A stretch of 64,000 nt of DNA from Williamsia faeni (GTDB lineage: Bacteria; Actinomycetota; Actinomycetes; Mycobacteriales; Mycobacteriaceae), in the NCBI GenBank assembly GCA_003202005.1, contig QJJF01000001.1, positions 29,005 through 93,004 of the forward strand, written 5' to 3'. The notes under the pieces are model-generated. The model saw only the letters and a list, made by a program, of their open reading frames with translations, did no database searches and was not told where the DNA came from. The translations under genes and the position numbers were made by a program. This document shows, piece by piece, positions 1-7,928 of this stretch (the stretch's first letter is position 1; every line of letters starts with the position of its first letter).

Positions 1-140
1 ATCCGGACGTCGGTGTCGAGTGGCAGGTGTGGTCCGTGTTGTTCGATGGATCCCAAGGGGACGATAACCGTTGCTGATCGCTCGTCCAGCTCGGTCCAGC
101 TCCGGAATCCGAGCTCGCCCGCCGGTGTCATTCCGATCAT
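1..140 (-). CDS. mftE: MftE, mycofactocin peptidase (creatininase family), 5' end only
   Basis: This gene is cut by the left edge, so only about 46 N-terminal codons are visible. Reading the - strand from the ATG at 140 (an in-frame ATG also lies at 131) gives a protein whose visible end contains [19 protein letters not shown]. That is the metal-binding N-terminal signature of the creatininase family (E, H and D ligands). In mycofactocin biosynthesis, MftE cleaves the MftC-modified precursor peptide to release the Val-Tyr-derived core. Its position beside mftABCD supports MftE over another creatininase. It is separated from mftD by an SDR gene and by a CoA-transferase gene on the opposite strand, so it is not in the usual contiguous mftABCDEF order. 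mftF, if present here, lies outside the window. Confidence 0.8.
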   Translation of the reverse strand, partial: MIGMTPAGELGFRSWTELDERSATVIVPLGSIEQHGPHLPLDTDVR

Positions 141-284
141 GTTAGTCCGTATCGGGCAACGCTTGAAGGGTTTACCGCCCGAGCAATCGCTCGGTACCTG
201 GTTTACTGGGACACCGACCGTACCTGGTTACGAAACGCGCCCGCGACACGCGGGACAAGAGCATTCAACGATGAGGGGCAGCGA
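141..284. promoter_or_regulatory. Divergent promoter region between mftE and the CoA-transferase gene
   Basis: This 144-base divergent intergenic region has two short perfect inverted repeats: CCGAGC-N4-GCTCGG at 179-194 and CCCGCG-N3-CGCGGG at 240-254. It also has a direct repeat GTACCTGGTT at 194-203 and 220-229. These are plausible operator elements for the two divergent genes, but no known consensus is matched. AGGGG at 273-277 serves as the ribosome binding site of the + strand gene. Confidence 0.35.
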
Positions 285-1376
285 ATGACTAAGAACGGGC
301 CGCTGAGCGGGACACGGGTGATCGAGTTCGCGGGGATCGGGCCGGGACCGCACGCCGCGATGATGCTCGGCGACCTCGGAGCCGACATCGTGCGCATCGA
401 ACGTGCCGGAAAGCTTCCCGCCGAAGGTGAGGTCGCCGACCAGCTCCTGCGCAACCGGACCATCGTCGAGGCGAACCTCAAGGATCCCGTCGACAAAGAG
501 GCGATCATGAACCTGATCGCCAAGGCCGATGTGGTCATCGAGGGCTTTCGGCCCGGTGTCACCGAGCGCCTGGGTTTCGGGCCCGAGGACGTCGCGAAGG
601 TCAACCCGCGCATCGTCTACGGCCGGATGACCGGTTGGGGGCAGGACGGGCCCTTGTCGCTCGTTGCAGGCCACGACATCAACTACATCTCGCTGACCGG
701 CCTGCTGCACGCTGTGGGCCGGGAGAACGAGGTTCCCACCCCTCCGCTCAACCTCTTCGGTGATTTCGGTGGCGGATCGATGTTCCTGGTGCAGGGCATC
801 CTGGCGGCACTGCTCGAACGCGAGAAGTCCGGCAAGGGCCAGACCATCGATGCCGCAATGGTTGACGGCGTCTCGGTGCTCGGCCAGATGATGTGGGCTT
901 GGCGCGGCACGGGCTTCTGGCAGGACAAGCGCGCGGCAAACCTGCTCGACACCGCCGCACCCTTCTATGACGTCTACGAGACGTCCGACGGCAAATACTT
1001 CGCTGTCGGGGCCATCGAACCGCAGTTCTATGCGCTCCTCATCGACGGCATGGGTCTGGCCGACGACGCGACGTTGCCCCACCAGCTCGACAGTTCGCAG
1101 TGGCCCGCGATGAAGGTCAAGTTCGCGGAGGTGTTCAAGTCCAAGACCCGCGACGAGTGGACCGCGATCTTCGACGGCACCGACGCCTGCGCGTCCCCCG
1201 TGCTCGACTGGAACGAGGCCACCGAGAACAAGCACCTCGTTGCCCGCCAGACACTCATCGAACTCGACGGTGTCACGCAACCTGCTGTGGCCCCGCGCTT
1301 TTCGCGGACAGTCCCGGACACCCCGGCCGCGCCGGCCCGCACCGCGACCGACCCGGCGACCCTCTGGCTCGACTGA
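285..1376 (+). CDS. Alpha-methylacyl-CoA racemase-type CoA-transferase (family III)
   Basis: The 363-residue protein belongs to the CaiB/BaiF family and looks like a 2-methylacyl-CoA racemase. His130, Asp160 (in [11 protein letters not shown]) and Glu245 (in [10 protein letters not shown]) sit at a constant offset of four from the catalytic His126/Asp156/Glu241 of M. tuberculosis MCR. Such enzymes interconvert (2R)- and (2S)-methylacyl-CoA so that branched fatty acids and sterol side chains can enter beta-oxidation; the cell location is the cytosol. The start is supported by AGGGG eight bases upstream. The gene is on the + strand between mftE and the mftABCD block, which are both on the - strand, so it interrupts the cluster. 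A CoA-transferase on another substrate is possible, but the three matching residues favour a racemase. Confidence 0.85.
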   Translation: MTKNGPLSGTRVIEFAGIGPGPHAAMMLGDLGADIVRIERAGKLPAEGEVADQLLRNRTIVEANLKDPVDKEAIMNLIAKADVVIEGFRPGVTERLGFGPEDVAKVNPRIVYGRMTGWGQDGPLSLVAGHDINYISLTGLLHAVGRENEVPTPPLNLFGDFGGGSMFLVQGILAALLEREKSGKGQTIDAAMVDGVSVLGQMMWAWRGTGFWQDKRAANLLDTAAPFYDVYETSDGKYFAVGAIEPQFYALLIDGMGLADDATLPHQLDSSQWPAMKVKFAEVFKSKTRDEWTAIFDGTDACASPVLDWNEATENKHLVARQTLIELDGVTQPAVAPRFSRTVPDTPAAPARTATDPATLWLD

Positions 1377-1382
1377 CCGACC

Positions 1383-1456
1383 ACACAAACGAGCCGGTTG
1401 TACGAAGACGAGCCGCGTATATGTGGCTCGTCTTTGTACAACCGGCTCGTTTGTGT
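1383..1456. terminator. Very long hairpin between convergent genes, probable bidirectional terminator
   Basis: Arms 1383-1403 and 1436-1456 are a perfect 21-base inverted repeat. The stem continues through a G-T wobble (1404/1435) into another perfect 10 bases (1405-1414 with 1425-1434), leaving a 10-base loop. It lies in the 83 bases between the convergent CoA-transferase and SDR genes. The + strand copy ends in a short T run (TGTTTT), as expected for an intrinsic terminator. Confidence 0.8.
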
Positions 1457-1459
1457 TTT

Positions 1460-2263
1460 CTAGACCTTGGTCGCACCCATGTCCACCTCGATCGATGACG
1501 CGGTAATGAACCTGGCCTTCTTCGAGCACAGGTACATCACCGCATCGGTGATGTCGCCGGACTTGGCCATCCCGGAGAGGATCGGCTCGAAATGTGCCCG
1601 GTATTGCGGCATCTCGAAGACCGCCAGCGCGTCGGTGTCCTCGATGCACATCGGGGTGTCGACACCGTAGGGGTGCACGGTGTTGACGCGAATCCGGTGT
1701 TGTCCCAGTTCTTTTGCCGTGGTGTGCGCCAGCCCCACCAGCGCATGCTTGGACGCCGAATAGGAGGCCTGCATCGGCATCGCCTTGATCCCGGCCACCG
1801 AGGAGATGATCACGATCGAGCCGCCGTTGCCGGCCTCGATCATGGCCGGGATGGTTGCCTTGAGCGTCTTCCAGGAGCCGTTCACGTTGATGTCGATGAC
1901 GTCGGTGAATTGACTTTCGCTGAGGTCGGCTACGCCGCCCCAGGTGAGGACACCGGCGTTCGCGATCACGTGGTCGAGGCGTCCGAACTGGGCCACCCCA
2001 TCGGCGACGAGCTGTTGCTGGGCAACAAGATCGCGCGTGTCGGCCTGCCGGGCCAGGATGCTCCCACCGGCCGCTTTCACCAGGCGGACCGTCTCCTCGA
2101 GATCCTCCGCGGTGGCTGCCGGATATCCGGTGGCGGTGACCGATCGGCAGACATCGAGTCCGATGACGGCAGCACCCTCCTCTGCGAAACGAATCGCGTG
2201 ACTGCGGCCCTGCCCGCGGGCGATACCCGTGATGTAGACGACCTTGCCGTCAAAATCTCCCAT
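1460..2263 (-). CDS. Mycofactocin-coupled SDR family oxidoreductase
   Basis: The 267-residue protein is a classical short-chain dehydrogenase: an N-terminal TGIARGQGRSHA cofactor-binding segment, NAG near residue 100 and a YSASK active site with an upstream serine (ISSVAG). The RGQGRSHA form is typical of the SDR subfamily that co-occurs with mycofactocin, whose members hold NAD(H) tightly and pass electrons to mycofactocin. It probably oxidises a hydrophobic secondary alcohol; the substrate cannot be read from sequence. I chose the ATG at 2263 because the protein then begins just before the Rossmann strand, as in the family. It lies 128 bases downstream of mftD on the same strand, with a large hairpin in between, so it may have separate expression. 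Confidence 0.85.
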   Translation of the reverse strand: MGDFDGKVVYITGIARGQGRSHAIRFAEEGAAVIGLDVCRSVTATGYPAATAEDLEETVRLVKAAGGSILARQADTRDLVAQQQLVADGVAQFGRLDHVIANAGVLTWGGVADLSESQFTDVIDINVNGSWKTLKATIPAMIEAGNGGSIVIISSVAGIKAMPMQASYSASKHALVGLAHTTAKELGQHRIRVNTVHPYGVDTPMCIEDTDALAVFEMPQYRAHFEPILSGMAKSGDITDAVMYLCSKKARFITASSIEVDMGATKV

Positions 2264-2316
2264 AGACGAACTGTAACGTGTTCTAGTCTCGTTTGCCCAG
2301 AGTCTCCGAATACAAA

Positions 2317-2378
2317 ACCACCCGTTCCGGTCGGGCCCACATGTTGTGCAACAGGTGGCTGTGACCGGAACGGGTGGT
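2317..2378. terminator. Long hairpin between mftD and the SDR gene
   Basis: A perfect 16-base inverted repeat (2317-2332 with 2363-2378; core CACCCGTTCCGGTC) encloses a second, nearly perfect stem (CCACATGTTG with CAACAGGTGG). It lies just after the mftD stop codon. There is no clear T run on the - strand, so it may be a terminator without a U tract, a processing site or a 3'-end stabiliser for the mftA-D message. Confidence 0.6.
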
Positions 2379-2391
2379 CGTGTTGGCGTGG

Positions 2392-3576
2392 CTAGACCTT
2401 CGGTGTACCGAAGCTCTGTTCGAAGCCCTCGGGGATGATGATGTCTTCGCGGCTGAGCTCGTGAATGCTCTTGCGTCCCAAGCCCATCAGCGCCGAGTCG
2501 ATACCGCCGCGCATGATGTCGAGGACATTCTCGACACCGGTCTGACCGTTGGCGGCGAGGCCCCACAGGTAAGCGCGGCCGATCATGACGGCGTCGGCGC
2601 CGAGTGCGAGTGCCTTGACAACGTCGCTGCCGCGGCGGATGCCACCGTCGAGGAGCACCTCGATGTCGTCACCGACGGCGTCGGCGATCGGGCCGAGCAG
2701 ACGGATCGTGGCCGGGGTTCCGTCGAGGTTGTTGCCACCGTGGTTCGACACCGAGATCGCGGTGGCACCGATGTCGACCGCCCGCTTGGCGTCGTCGACC
2801 CGGGTGATGCCCTTGACCATGAAGGGGCCACCCCACTCCTTGCGGAGCCATTCCAGATCTTCCCAGCGCGGAGGCGGGGTCTGCATCCACTGCCCGTACG
2901 CGCCGAAGAACGTCGGACCCGGCTCACCCTTGTCGGCGACGTTGGGTGCGGTCAGGTCGGGTATGTTGATCTTGCCCTTGTTGAACCAGTCCCAGGCGTA
3001 CTTGGGCCGGAGAGCGATTTCCGGCGCCAGCTTCAGCAGTGCCTTGAAGTCGACCTTCTCCGGGATCTCCGGGCTGCCCCAGTCACGTCCCATCGAGAAC
3101 GACCAGTCGGTGGTCACGATCAGACCCTTGGCACCGGCTTCGCGGGCCCGGTCTGCACGCTTGAGGATCTCTTCGCGGGAGTTGAGCCAGTACGCCTGGA
3201 AGAAGACCTTGTCGTTGACCGCGGCGACCTCTTCGATGGGCTTGCTGGCGAAACTCGACAGTCCCATCGCGGTGCCACGCGCGGCGGCCGCACGCGCAAC
3301 GGCGACCTCACCTTCGGGGTCCACCGCCTGCACGCCGGTCGGCGAGATGATGACGGGCAACGAAATGTCTTGCCCCATGATCGATGTCGAGAGGTCGCGG
3401 TCGGCTTGCGCACCGACCACATATGGCGCGAAGCCCAGTTCGGAGAACGCATCGACGTTGTCTGCGAGTGTGATGCCCTTTTCACTGCCCGAGATCAGCG
3501 AGGAGTAGACGGACTTGGGGAGCCGCTTCTTCGCCCGACGCTGGGCTTCGAGGACCGTCTCGAACCAGGGGTTCAT
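2392..3576 (-). CDS. mftD: MftD, pre-mycofactocin synthase (FMN-dependent)
   Basis: The 394-residue protein is of the FMN-dependent alpha-hydroxy acid dehydrogenase (lactate dehydrogenase/glycolate oxidase) fold. The catalytic histidine is His279 in SNHGG; Lys255 and the DGGIRRG phosphate loop (310-316) hold the flavin. The SNHGGNNLDG form is characteristic of MftD. MftD oxidatively deaminates the Val-Tyr-derived intermediate to pre-mycofactocin, creating the redox-active dione. The start ATG has AAAAGGA just upstream. It follows mftC by 130 bases, a gap that contains a strong hairpin. Order mftA-B-C-D on one strand makes the assignment firm. Confidence 0.93.
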   Translation of the reverse strand: MNPWFETVLEAQRRAKKRLPKSVYSSLISGSEKGITLADNVDAFSELGFAPYVVGAQADRDLSTSIMGQDISLPVIISPTGVQAVDPEGEVAVARAAAARGTAMGLSSFASKPIEEVAAVNDKVFFQAYWLNSREEILKRADRAREAGAKGLIVTTDWSFSMGRDWGSPEIPEKVDFKALLKLAPEIALRPKYAWDWFNKGKINIPDLTAPNVADKGEPGPTFFGAYGQWMQTPPPRWEDLEWLRKEWGGPFMVKGITRVDDAKRAVDIGATAISVSNHGGNNLDGTPATIRLLGPIADAVGDDIEVLLDGGIRRGSDVVKALALGADAVMIGRAYLWGLAANGQTGVENVLDIMRGGIDSALMGLGRKSIHELSREDIIIPEGFEQSFGTPKV

Positions 3577-3635
3577 TACTTCATCCTTTTCTCACCCGGC
3601 TGCACTGCCGGGGGTTCTTCTCTTGGGGTTGTCGA

Positions 3636-3674
3636 GTAGGCCAGCCGGAGTGTGAATCACTCCGGCTCGCCTAC
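3636..3674. other. Intra-operon hairpin between mftC and mftD
   Basis: A 16-base stem with a single mismatch (3636-3651 with 3659-3674; core GCCGGAGT and ACTCCGGC) closes a 7-base loop. It sits in the 130-base gap after the mftC stop. No U tract follows on the - strand. It could tune the mftC:mftD ratio or protect an mRNA end. Confidence 0.6.
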
Positions 3675-3706
3675 CTGGCTGCCGGATGGGGTCGCCGGCG
3701 GCCTTG

Positions 3707-4921
3707 TCAGGTGCTGGGTGCGAACCCGGCCAATGGATTCTCATCGCAGTCACGCGATGGCGGCCTGGTCATCAAGGTCAGCGGCACGCCGCGGGAATGG
3801 TCCTTGTTGGCCGAGGGCACCGTGCGGTCGTCGGCGAGCAGGGATTCGCCGAAACCCTGCACACATTCGGGGTCGGGGCCGGCCAGCGGCAGTCCGGTGA
3901 AGAACTTGGCTGCCATGCAGCCACCGCGGCAGGCGTCGAAGTGCTGGCACTTGGTGCAGGCTCCGGCGTTCTGCGGTTCACGGAGTTCGAGGAACAGGTC
4001 GGACTGCTGCCAGATCGTCTTGAATCCACCGTCCGACAGGATGTTTCCGGCCAGGAAGTTCTCGTGGATCGCGAATGGGCAGGCGTAGACATCACCGACC
4101 GGATCGATCAGGCAGACAACACGGCCCGCCCCGCAGAGGTTCAGCCCCGGCAGTGCACCCTGTCCCGGTTCGGCGAACGCCGACAGGTGGAAGAACGAGT
4201 CACCGGTCAGGACACGGTCACCGTGATCGACCAACCAGTTGTAGAGATCGCGCTGCTGTTCCGGCAACGGGTGCAGGTCATCCCACACGTCCGCGCCGCG
4301 GCCCGACGGGCGCAGGCGGGTGATGCGCAGTGTGGCACCGTACTTGTCGGCCAGCGCTTTGAACTCGTCGAGCTGGGTCACGTTCTGACGGGTGACGACC
4401 ACGCTGATCTTGGCATCCGCGAAGCCGGCCTCATGCAGGTTCTCGAGCGCCTTGATGGCCATCGCGTAGGAACCCGGCCCACGCACTGCGTCGTTGACCT
4501 CGGCGGTCGCACCGTCGAGCGAGATCTGCACATCGACGTAGTCGCTGGCAGCGAGTCGCTCGGCCACCTTCTTGTCGATCTTCAGGCCGTTGGTCGAAAA
4601 CTTCACGCCCACTTGGTGATCCGTCGCGTAGTCGACGAGTTCCCAGAAATCCGGGCGGACCGTCGGCTCACCGCCACCGATGTTCACATAGAAGACCTGC
4701 ATCCGCTGCAGCTCGTCGATGATCGCCTTGCACTGCTCGGTGTCGAGTTCGCGCGGATCACGCTTGCCCGACGAGGACAGGCAATGCACACACGACAGGT
4801 TGCAGGCGTAGGTCAATTCCCACGTCAGGCAGATCGGGGCGTCGAGGCCTTTCTCGAATTGATCGACCAGACGGCCGACCGGCTGACGAGGCGCTGCGGG
4901 GCGCTCCAAAGTGGAAGTCAT
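3707..4921 (-). CDS. mftC: MftC, mycofactocin radical SAM maturase
   Basis: This 404-residue radical SAM/SPASM enzyme has the CX3CX2C cluster motif at Cys40, Cys44 and Cys47 (CNLSCVHC). The GGEP SAM-binding element follows (NIGGGEPTVRP), and the C-terminal SPASM cysteines include CGAGRVVC, the Cys of YACPF, CTKC and CRGGC. MftC acts on the C-terminal Val-Tyr of MftA, first by oxidative decarboxylation and then by forming a carbon-carbon bond, and needs MftB to present the peptide. The start has GAGGAAC upstream. It sits 88 bases after mftB. Other peptide maturases share this architecture, but its neighbours mftA, mftB and mftD settle it. Confidence 0.95.
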   Translation of the reverse strand: MTSTLERPAAPRQPVGRLVDQFEKGLDAPICLTWELTYACNLSCVHCLSSSGKRDPRELDTEQCKAIIDELQRMQVFYVNIGGGEPTVRPDFWELVDYATDHQVGVKFSTNGLKIDKKVAERLAASDYVDVQISLDGATAEVNDAVRGPGSYAMAIKALENLHEAGFADAKISVVVTRQNVTQLDEFKALADKYGATLRITRLRPSGRGADVWDDLHPLPEQQRDLYNWLVDHGDRVLTGDSFFHLSAFAEPGQGALPGLNLCGAGRVVCLIDPVGDVYACPFAIHENFLAGNILSDGGFKTIWQQSDLFLELREPQNAGACTKCQHFDACRGGCMAAKFFTGLPLAGPDPECVQGFGESLLADDRTVPSANKDHSRGVPLTLMTRPPSRDCDENPLAGFAPST

Positions 4922-5009
4922 GGGGGTTCCTCACGGGGATACAGGGCGTGGGCTGACGCCGGGTGTCTCGCCGGCGCCGAGGGCTGCGGCGCCGAACATC
5001 ACACCGAAC

Positions 5010-5318
5010 TCAGGTTCTGGGGACGATCATTCCCGAAGTCGCCAGTGCCGCTAGCGCATTGACGTACAACGAGCGGTCATTGTCGGTGATACCGGCAGCG
5101 GCCAGTGCATCACCCGCGTTGTCGTGGTCACCGAGCGACTGCACCACTTCGACCACTGTCAGATTCTTCAGAAACGACAGCTTACGAGTGCCGAAGTGGT
5201 ACAGCAGCGCGCCGAACGGTTCGGGTCGCAGAGCGACCGAAGAGTTCAGAACCCACGCTTGGTCTACGTCAAACGTCACAGGCGAAGCCGGCGCTCGACC
5301 AGTTGTGGGAGCGGACAT
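5010..5318 (-). CDS. mftB: MftB, mycofactocin precursor-binding chaperone
   Basis: The 102-residue protein is the size and pattern of MftB, a PqqD-like RiPP recognition element. It binds the leader of MftA and hands the core peptide to MftC. Recognisable family parts are the N-terminal segment VTFDVDQAWVLNSSVALRPEPFG and a central LSFLKNLTVVEVV helix-strand region. Its ATG at 5318 follows the mftA stop codon by one base, so the two are almost certainly translationally coupled. Confidence 0.9.
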   Translation of the reverse strand: MSAPTTGRAPASPVTFDVDQAWVLNSSVALRPEPFGALLYHFGTRKLSFLKNLTVVEVVQSLGDHDNAGDALAAAGITDNDRSLYVNALAALATSGMIVPRT

Positions 5319-5319
5319 G

Positions 5320-5433
5320 TCAGTAGACGCCGCACATGCCGTCGATCGACACCTCTTCGACCAACGATTCCGAGACGAGATCGGTCTCGGTGCTGGTGCT
5401 GTCGGCCGACACGGAAGGATTCTGGGCTGCCAT
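5320..5433 (-). CDS. mftA: MftA, mycofactocin precursor peptide
   Basis: This 37-codon gene is the peptide precursor. The product ends in IDGMCGVY immediately before the stop, the invariant tail of MftA; the last Val-Tyr pair becomes mycofactocin. The leader is acidic and Ser/Thr-rich ([20 protein letters not shown]), typical of a leader recognised by MftB. A strong AGGAGG lies eight bases before the ATG, which decides the start. It heads the mftA-B-C-D block, with a one-base gap to mftB. Confidence 0.97.
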   Translation of the reverse strand: MAAQNPSVSADSTSTETDLVSESLVEEVSIDGMCGVY

Positions 5434-5470
5434 CTGTACTACCTCCTGTTGATTGGTGTGAGCCTCACCA

Positions 5471-5490
5471 TAATGGCACTCAGTGCATTA
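5471..5490. promoter_or_regulatory. Candidate MftR operator upstream of mftA
   Basis: The 129-base gap between the acyl-CoA dehydrogenase and mftA holds a strong dyad: TAATGGCACT-CAGTGCATTA. Its core GCACT-C-AGTGC is a perfect repeat, overlapped by the palindrome GCATTAATGC (5484-5493). The form fits a TetR-family operator and it lies about 40-60 bases upstream of the mftA start. That MftR binds here is inference; I know no MftR consensus to compare. Confidence 0.45.
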
Positions 5491-5562
5491 ATGCCAGCGA
5501 TCGGTCACATTTTTTTGTGAATTCTGTCGAATCTGGCCAAACGGCCAGGTACCAGCGGCACA

Positions 5563-6705
5563 CTAGACGCCGAGATCCCGGCCGATGAGATCCTTCATGA
5601 TCTCGGTGGTGCCACCGAAGATCGTCTGGATCCGGGCATCGACGTAGGCCTTGGCGACCGGATACTCGTTCATGTACCCGTACCCACCGTGCAACTGCAC
5701 GCACGCATCGATCACCCGTTTCGCAAGCTCGGTCGTCCACCACTTCGCCTTTGCCGCATCGACGGCCGTCAGCTCACCGTCGACCACTGCCCGCAGGCAG
5801 CGGTCCACGTACTGCTCGGCGATGTCGAGCTCGGTTGCCATCTCCGCGAGCTGGAACCGGTTGTGCTGAAACGACCCGATGGACTGCCCAAAAGCCTTGC
5901 GGTCCTTGGCGTATTGCAGGGTCTCGGTGAACGTCTTGCGGGCCCCGGCGACGGCCGCGATCGCAATGGACAGCCGTTCCGACGGCAGGTTGTGCATCAG
6001 ATGATAGAAACCCTTGTCCACCTCCCCCAATACGTTGGCCACCGGCACCCGCACATCGGTGAAACTCAGTTCGGCGGTGTCCTGGGCATGCTGGCCCATC
6101 TTGTCGAGCTTGCGACCGCGTTCGAATCCGGACATACCCCGCTCGACGACCAGCAGCGTGAATCCCTTGTGGCCGGCTTCCGGGTTGGTCCGCGCGACCA
6201 CGATGACCAGATCCGAATTGATGCCGGCCGAGATGAACGTCTTGGCACCGTTGAGAACCCAATGGTCGCCGTCCAGTACCGCCGAGGTCTTGATGCCGGC
6301 GAGGTCACTGCCGGCCCCGGGTTCGCTCATCGCGATGGCACCGATCAGCTCACCCGACGCGAACCCCGGCAGCCAGCGCTCCTTCTGCTTGGTCGTCGTC
6401 AGATTGGCCATATACGGACCGACGATGTCGTTCTGCAGGCTCAGCGCCGGCGACGCCGAACCGAACTTCGCCAGCTCTTCGACGATCACCGCGTTGAACC
6501 GGAAATCGTCGATCCCACCGCCGCCGTACTCCTCCGGCAGATTGAACCCGATGAGTCCGTATTTGCCCGCGGCGACATAAACCGATCGATCAACCAATCG
6601 ATCGGATTCCCATTGTGCCGCATGGGGTGCGATCTCACGCTCGATGAATTGCTTTGCGGTCGCCCGCAATTGCTCGTGTTCGGTCTCAAAGACGATCCTG
6701 CGCAT
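5563..6705 (-). CDS. Acyl-CoA dehydrogenase (FadE)
   Basis: The 380-residue flavoprotein has the family segments in order: NLPEEYGGGGID (N-terminal helical domain), MSEPGAGSDLAGIKT (FAD and substrate site), GAKTFISAG, and a C-terminal QLHGGYGYMNEYPV with IFGGTTEIMKD. The usual medium-chain catalytic Glu position near the C terminus is Gly (IFGG), so the base is more likely the Glu of SERL in the middle of the chain, as in isovaleryl- and long-chain enzymes. It would make the 2,3-double bond in a branched or long acyl-CoA. The ATG at 6705 has AAGGGACGG upstream. It is upstream of mftA on the same strand, 129 bases away. MftR homologues have been reported to respond to acyl-CoA, which makes this neighbour suggestive. 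Confidence 0.88.
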   Translation of the reverse strand: MRRIVFETEHEQLRATAKQFIEREIAPHAAQWESDRLVDRSVYVAAGKYGLIGFNLPEEYGGGGIDDFRFNAVIVEELAKFGSASPALSLQNDIVGPYMANLTTTKQKERWLPGFASGELIGAIAMSEPGAGSDLAGIKTSAVLDGDHWVLNGAKTFISAGINSDLVIVVARTNPEAGHKGFTLLVVERGMSGFERGRKLDKMGQHAQDTAELSFTDVRVPVANVLGEVDKGFYHLMHNLPSERLSIAIAAVAGARKTFTETLQYAKDRKAFGQSIGSFQHNRFQLAEMATELDIAEQYVDRCLRAVVDGELTAVDAAKAKWWTTELAKRVIDACVQLHGGYGYMNEYPVAKAYVDARIQTIFGGTTEIMKDLIGRDLGV

Positions 6706-6937
6706 TGCGTTCCGTCCCTTGCCACTTGCCGGTATGTTCGGATGTGCGATGCGGCATCCGCTGCCATGATAGGTGCCGAAGATGCTGGTCACGGCCGTTT
6801 CCAAGGAATTGAGGACGCCACGACTGCGGCAACGCCGAAGTGTTCGCGGCACCGCGGATCCGATATCAGCCACCCTGGCGAGCTGTGGAGGACCGGGGGT
6901 GACACAGTCGAAGCGACCCCCGAGAGGAGTTCCATCC

Positions 6938-7849
6938 GTGCAGACGACGACACCCCCTGCGCCCAAGCAGGTCGAGTTCACCGGGTCGGGCGGCATCAGA
7001 CTGGTCGCCGACCACTGGTCCCCCGCATCAACGGACCGGGCAGCCGACGGTGCGGTGGGCACACCGTCGCCACGGATCGTGCTCCTCATGCACGGCGGCG
7101 GCCAGACGCGATTCTCCTGGAAGAACACCGGAGCGCTGCTCGCGGCTCACGGCCACGAGGTGATCTCTCTCGACACCCGTGGGCACGGTGAGAGCGACTG
7201 GGCACCCGACGGGGACTACAGCGCCACAGCCCTGCAGGCCGATGGACTCGGCGTGCTCGCACAGTTACCCGATGTGACCGGACGACAACTGCCGGTCACG
7301 ATCGTAGGCGCCAGCCTCGGGGGGCTGACAGGCATCGGAGTGGCCGCCATGGCGCCACCGAACACCGTCGACCGTCTCATCCTCGTCGACGTGGTACCCC
7401 GGCCGGAAGAACGTGGAACTTCTCGGATCCGGGATTTCATGGCGTCCGGTGGTGGCGGCTTCGACGATCTCGAACAAGCCGCCGCAGCGATTTCCGAGTA
7501 CCTGCCGCACCGCCCGACCACCGGGGCAACCGAAGGTCTCAAACGGAACCTTCGCCGCCGGGAGGACGGCCGCTGGTACTGGCATTGGGATCCGGCATTC
7601 CTGAACCCGGCCGACGGCTCCGTCGTGCTACCCAGCGACATGTTCGAGAAGCAGGCGGTGGGACTGACCATCCCGATCCAGTTGATCCGCGGCCGGCTCT
7701 CCGACGTCGTGAGCAAGGAATCGGTGGACGCGTTCCGCGAGCTCATCCCCGACCTCGAGGTGACCGAGCTCTCGAGCGCCGGGCACACCGCCGCGGGCGA
7801 CAGCAACGACGCCTTCACGTCTGCGGTGATCGACTTCATCGACCGATGA
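6938..7849 (+). CDS. Alpha/beta hydrolase
   Basis: The 303-residue protein has the full alpha/beta hydrolase set: HGGG oxyanion loop (52-55), nucleophile Ser126 in GASLGG, an Asp in RGRLSDVV and the His of SSAGHT. It probably hydrolyses an ester, lactone or epoxide; the substrate is unknown. I chose the GTG at 6938 because GAGAGGAG lies just upstream and the residues before it are not family-like. It diverges from the acyl-CoA dehydrogenase across 232 bases, and mftR follows 79 bases downstream. Confidence 0.85.
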   Translation: MQTTTPPAPKQVEFTGSGGIRLVADHWSPASTDRAADGAVGTPSPRIVLLMHGGGQTRFSWKNTGALLAAHGHEVISLDTRGHGESDWAPDGDYSATALQADGLGVLAQLPDVTGRQLPVTIVGASLGGLTGIGVAAMAPPNTVDRLILVDVVPRPEERGTSRIRDFMASGGGGFDDLEQAAAAISEYLPHRPTTGATEGLKRNLRRREDGRWYWHWDPAFLNPADGSVVLPSDMFEKQAVGLTIPIQLIRGRLSDVVSKESVDAFRELIPDLEVTELSSAGHTAAGDSNDAFTSAVIDFIDR

Positions 7850-7928
7850 CGAACTACCATGGATCTCCCATGCAAGATGCTGGTCAGGCGAACGGAGATG
7901 ATGCGTTGATCAACACATCACGGTTGCC

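Noticed and set aside
228..1649. Long - strand frame across the CoA-transferase gene
   Set aside because: It crosses the terminator hairpin, lacks protein motifs and opposes a gene with clear catalytic residues.
3652..5062. Long + strand frame opposite mftC
   Set aside because: Antisense of the radical SAM gene without any motif of its own.
1..5433. Absence of mftE from the locus
   Set aside because: The truncated frame at 1-140 on the - strand shows the creatininase signature, so mftE is present but displaced; only mftF is unseen.
5504..5520. TCACA-N6-TGTGA as an MftR operator
   Set aside because: The spacer is a T run and the GCACT/AGTGC dyad next to it is a better candidate; the site may be incidental.
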